A stretch of DNA of 27,723 bases from a virus: positions 1-27,723 of the IMG/VR virus record IMGVR_UViG_3300045125_000012; one strand, given 5' to 3'. The notes under the pieces were generated by a model, which was not told where the DNA came from, did not search any database, and saw only the letters and a list, made by a program, of their open reading frames with translations. Positions 26,771-27,723 of the stretch are shown here, in pieces (positions within the stretch are counted from its first letter, which is position 1; every line of letters starts with the position of its first letter). Both the position numbers and the translations under genes were made by a program.

Positions 26771-27723
26771 TTAAAGAAATGTTCGTTCTTTCTCCGCTAG
26801 CAGTTCGTCGATGTTAATGACAACCTGCCGGCTTCGCTCTGCTTGATGTGAGGTAAGGGTTACGCATATGGTGGGTGCTGGTTGCATACCAGTGATTGAG
26901 CATCTCACGTGCTCGAATTTCACAGAACCACAAGTGCCATCACCATATCGGTCTTACCCTTAGTAGTAGGCGACCAGGTAATCAGCTGCTCAATCAGAGC
27001 CTTGATGTTTTTCTGTTTGGTCAGCTAGGTAAGTGAATCAGATTATCTCTGATGGTGTTTTCCATCTTGCTTGCTTGGTACCAAAGAGGGTGGACATAGA
27101 TGCCACACCGAAGCCTGCATCCCATTTGTTGTTGCCGGTGTGGTGTTCTCTTGAGCAAGATACTCCGCGTGATGCAAGGAACTGACGGATACCTTCATCT
27201 TGCGTAGGAAGGACTGAAAGGCGTTACGCTCTACCATCCATTCCGACTGGGTGCGTACACATTAGTCCAGTCGATAATGAGCTGTCGGATTTGAGCTGGT
27301 GTCGGACGCGTAATCTTGATAGCGTCAACGATATAACGCTTATGAGATATCCGGTCAATCGCATAGCAGATTGCCGCGGTATCTCCGACCATTGCTGGGT
27401 CGAGGCCACAGACAAAGGTAAAACCATTTAGGTCTCTGGGATGACCTGGGAACCCTGCGACTAAACGACCCAGCTTTCCGCATTCCATCAATAGAACCTC
27501 TCACACATACAGGGTCAAATATGGCATCATCTGAAATATCTTGCTGTTGATAAACTAAGCCCAGGTAGAAGCGTCCATAGCCTGAGCGCTCTGCGTAGAT
27601 AGATGCTTGCCGTTCCATCTCGGATATAGGCCGTCTTCATTCTTGTCAGATTCTTCTTGTCACATCGAATGGCGCATCTGAGGCAGGCCAGAGGGTTACC
27701 CACTTGTCGGAACCATCGTTTGT
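26771..27723 (-). CDS. Terminase large subunit, C-terminal part (truncated by window end)
   Basis: The N-terminal ATPase domain lies beyond base 27723. The part present includes ERQASIYAERSGYGRFYLGL and then the RNase-H-fold nuclease that cuts packaged DNA: GFTFVCGLDPAMVGDTAAIC (first acidic residue), WTNVYAPS then MVERNAFQSF (second), and GKTDMVMALWFCEIRARE (third). Between them are NTTPATTNGMQAS and KTPSEIIR. The D ... E-x-N-x2-Q ... D-MVMAL pattern is that of phage terminase nuclease domains. It ends INIDELLAEKERTFL with TAA at 26773-26771, and the portal ribosome site overlaps this stop. At least five indels. Confidence 0.8.

Noticed and set aside
4646-27723. Programmed ribosomal frameshifting as an explanation for overlapping frames
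   Set aside because: Breaks occur in nearly every gene, in both directions and without consistent slippery heptamers, so sequencing indels explain them better.
1-27723. tRNA genes
   Set aside because: I looked for T-arm-like GTTCGAATC sequences with matching acceptor stems on both strands and found none; the closest, at 16520, lies inside the scaffold gene.

Overview
The window is the late (virion and lysis) region of a double-stranded DNA tailed phage. It includes a terminase large subunit, portal, scaffold, major capsid protein, large virion proteins, tail-fibre genes, holin-like gene and endolysin. All of these run leftward on the minus strand. A short rightward gene at the left edge (PD-(D/E)XK-like nuclease) converges on them. 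The boundary is an intrinsic terminator at 653-684 that works only in the leftward direction. I recognise no tape-measure, tail-tube or sheath gene, and there are three consecutive large virion proteins (about 1,560, 400 and 490 aa). This suggests a podovirus-like particle. The middling base composition, the M15 peptidase endolysin and the gene families resemble phages of freshwater Actinobacteria, but the host assignment is an inference.

Layout in transcription order (right to left): terminase C-terminal nuclease domain (27723-26771, N-terminus off the window); portal (26760-24991); three small genes (24980-24143); three large virion proteins (24130-16784); scaffold (16663-16181); major capsid protein (16152-15190); seven small accessory genes (15063-13481); collagen-like tail protein (13478-11854); GT25 glycosyltransferase (11857-11296); GT4 glycosyltransferase (11290-10201); connector-like virion protein (10178-9266); two tail-associated proteins (9256-8381); a duplicated three-gene fibre cassette in order C-B-A, C-B-A (8384-4646), with an HNH endonuclease gene between the first C and B; a 76-aa helical protein; a ~735-aa tail protein (4356-2144); a second HNH gene (2142-1628); holin-like protein (1607-1374); M15 endolysin (1374-963); a last small gene; terminator.

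Most genes are separated by a few bases or overlap as TAATG, ATGA or GTGA, and many have an AGGAG-type ribosome site. The region therefore reads as one translationally coupled late operon. Reading frames are broken by single-base indels every few hundred bases in almost every gene, including essential ones. I interpret this as uncorrected sequencing error, not gene decay. Gene limits below are reconstructed by following protein similarity across frames, so amino-acid lengths are approximate.

The most interesting element is the collagen-like tail gene directly overlapping a GT25-family glycosyltransferase, which is followed by a GT4 glycosyltransferase. GT25 is the family of the animal collagen galactosyltransferases. 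This suggests a phage-encoded system that glycosylates its own threonine-rich collagen-like fibre. The duplicated fibre cassette with an HNH gene in only one of the two equivalent junctions is a second notable structure.
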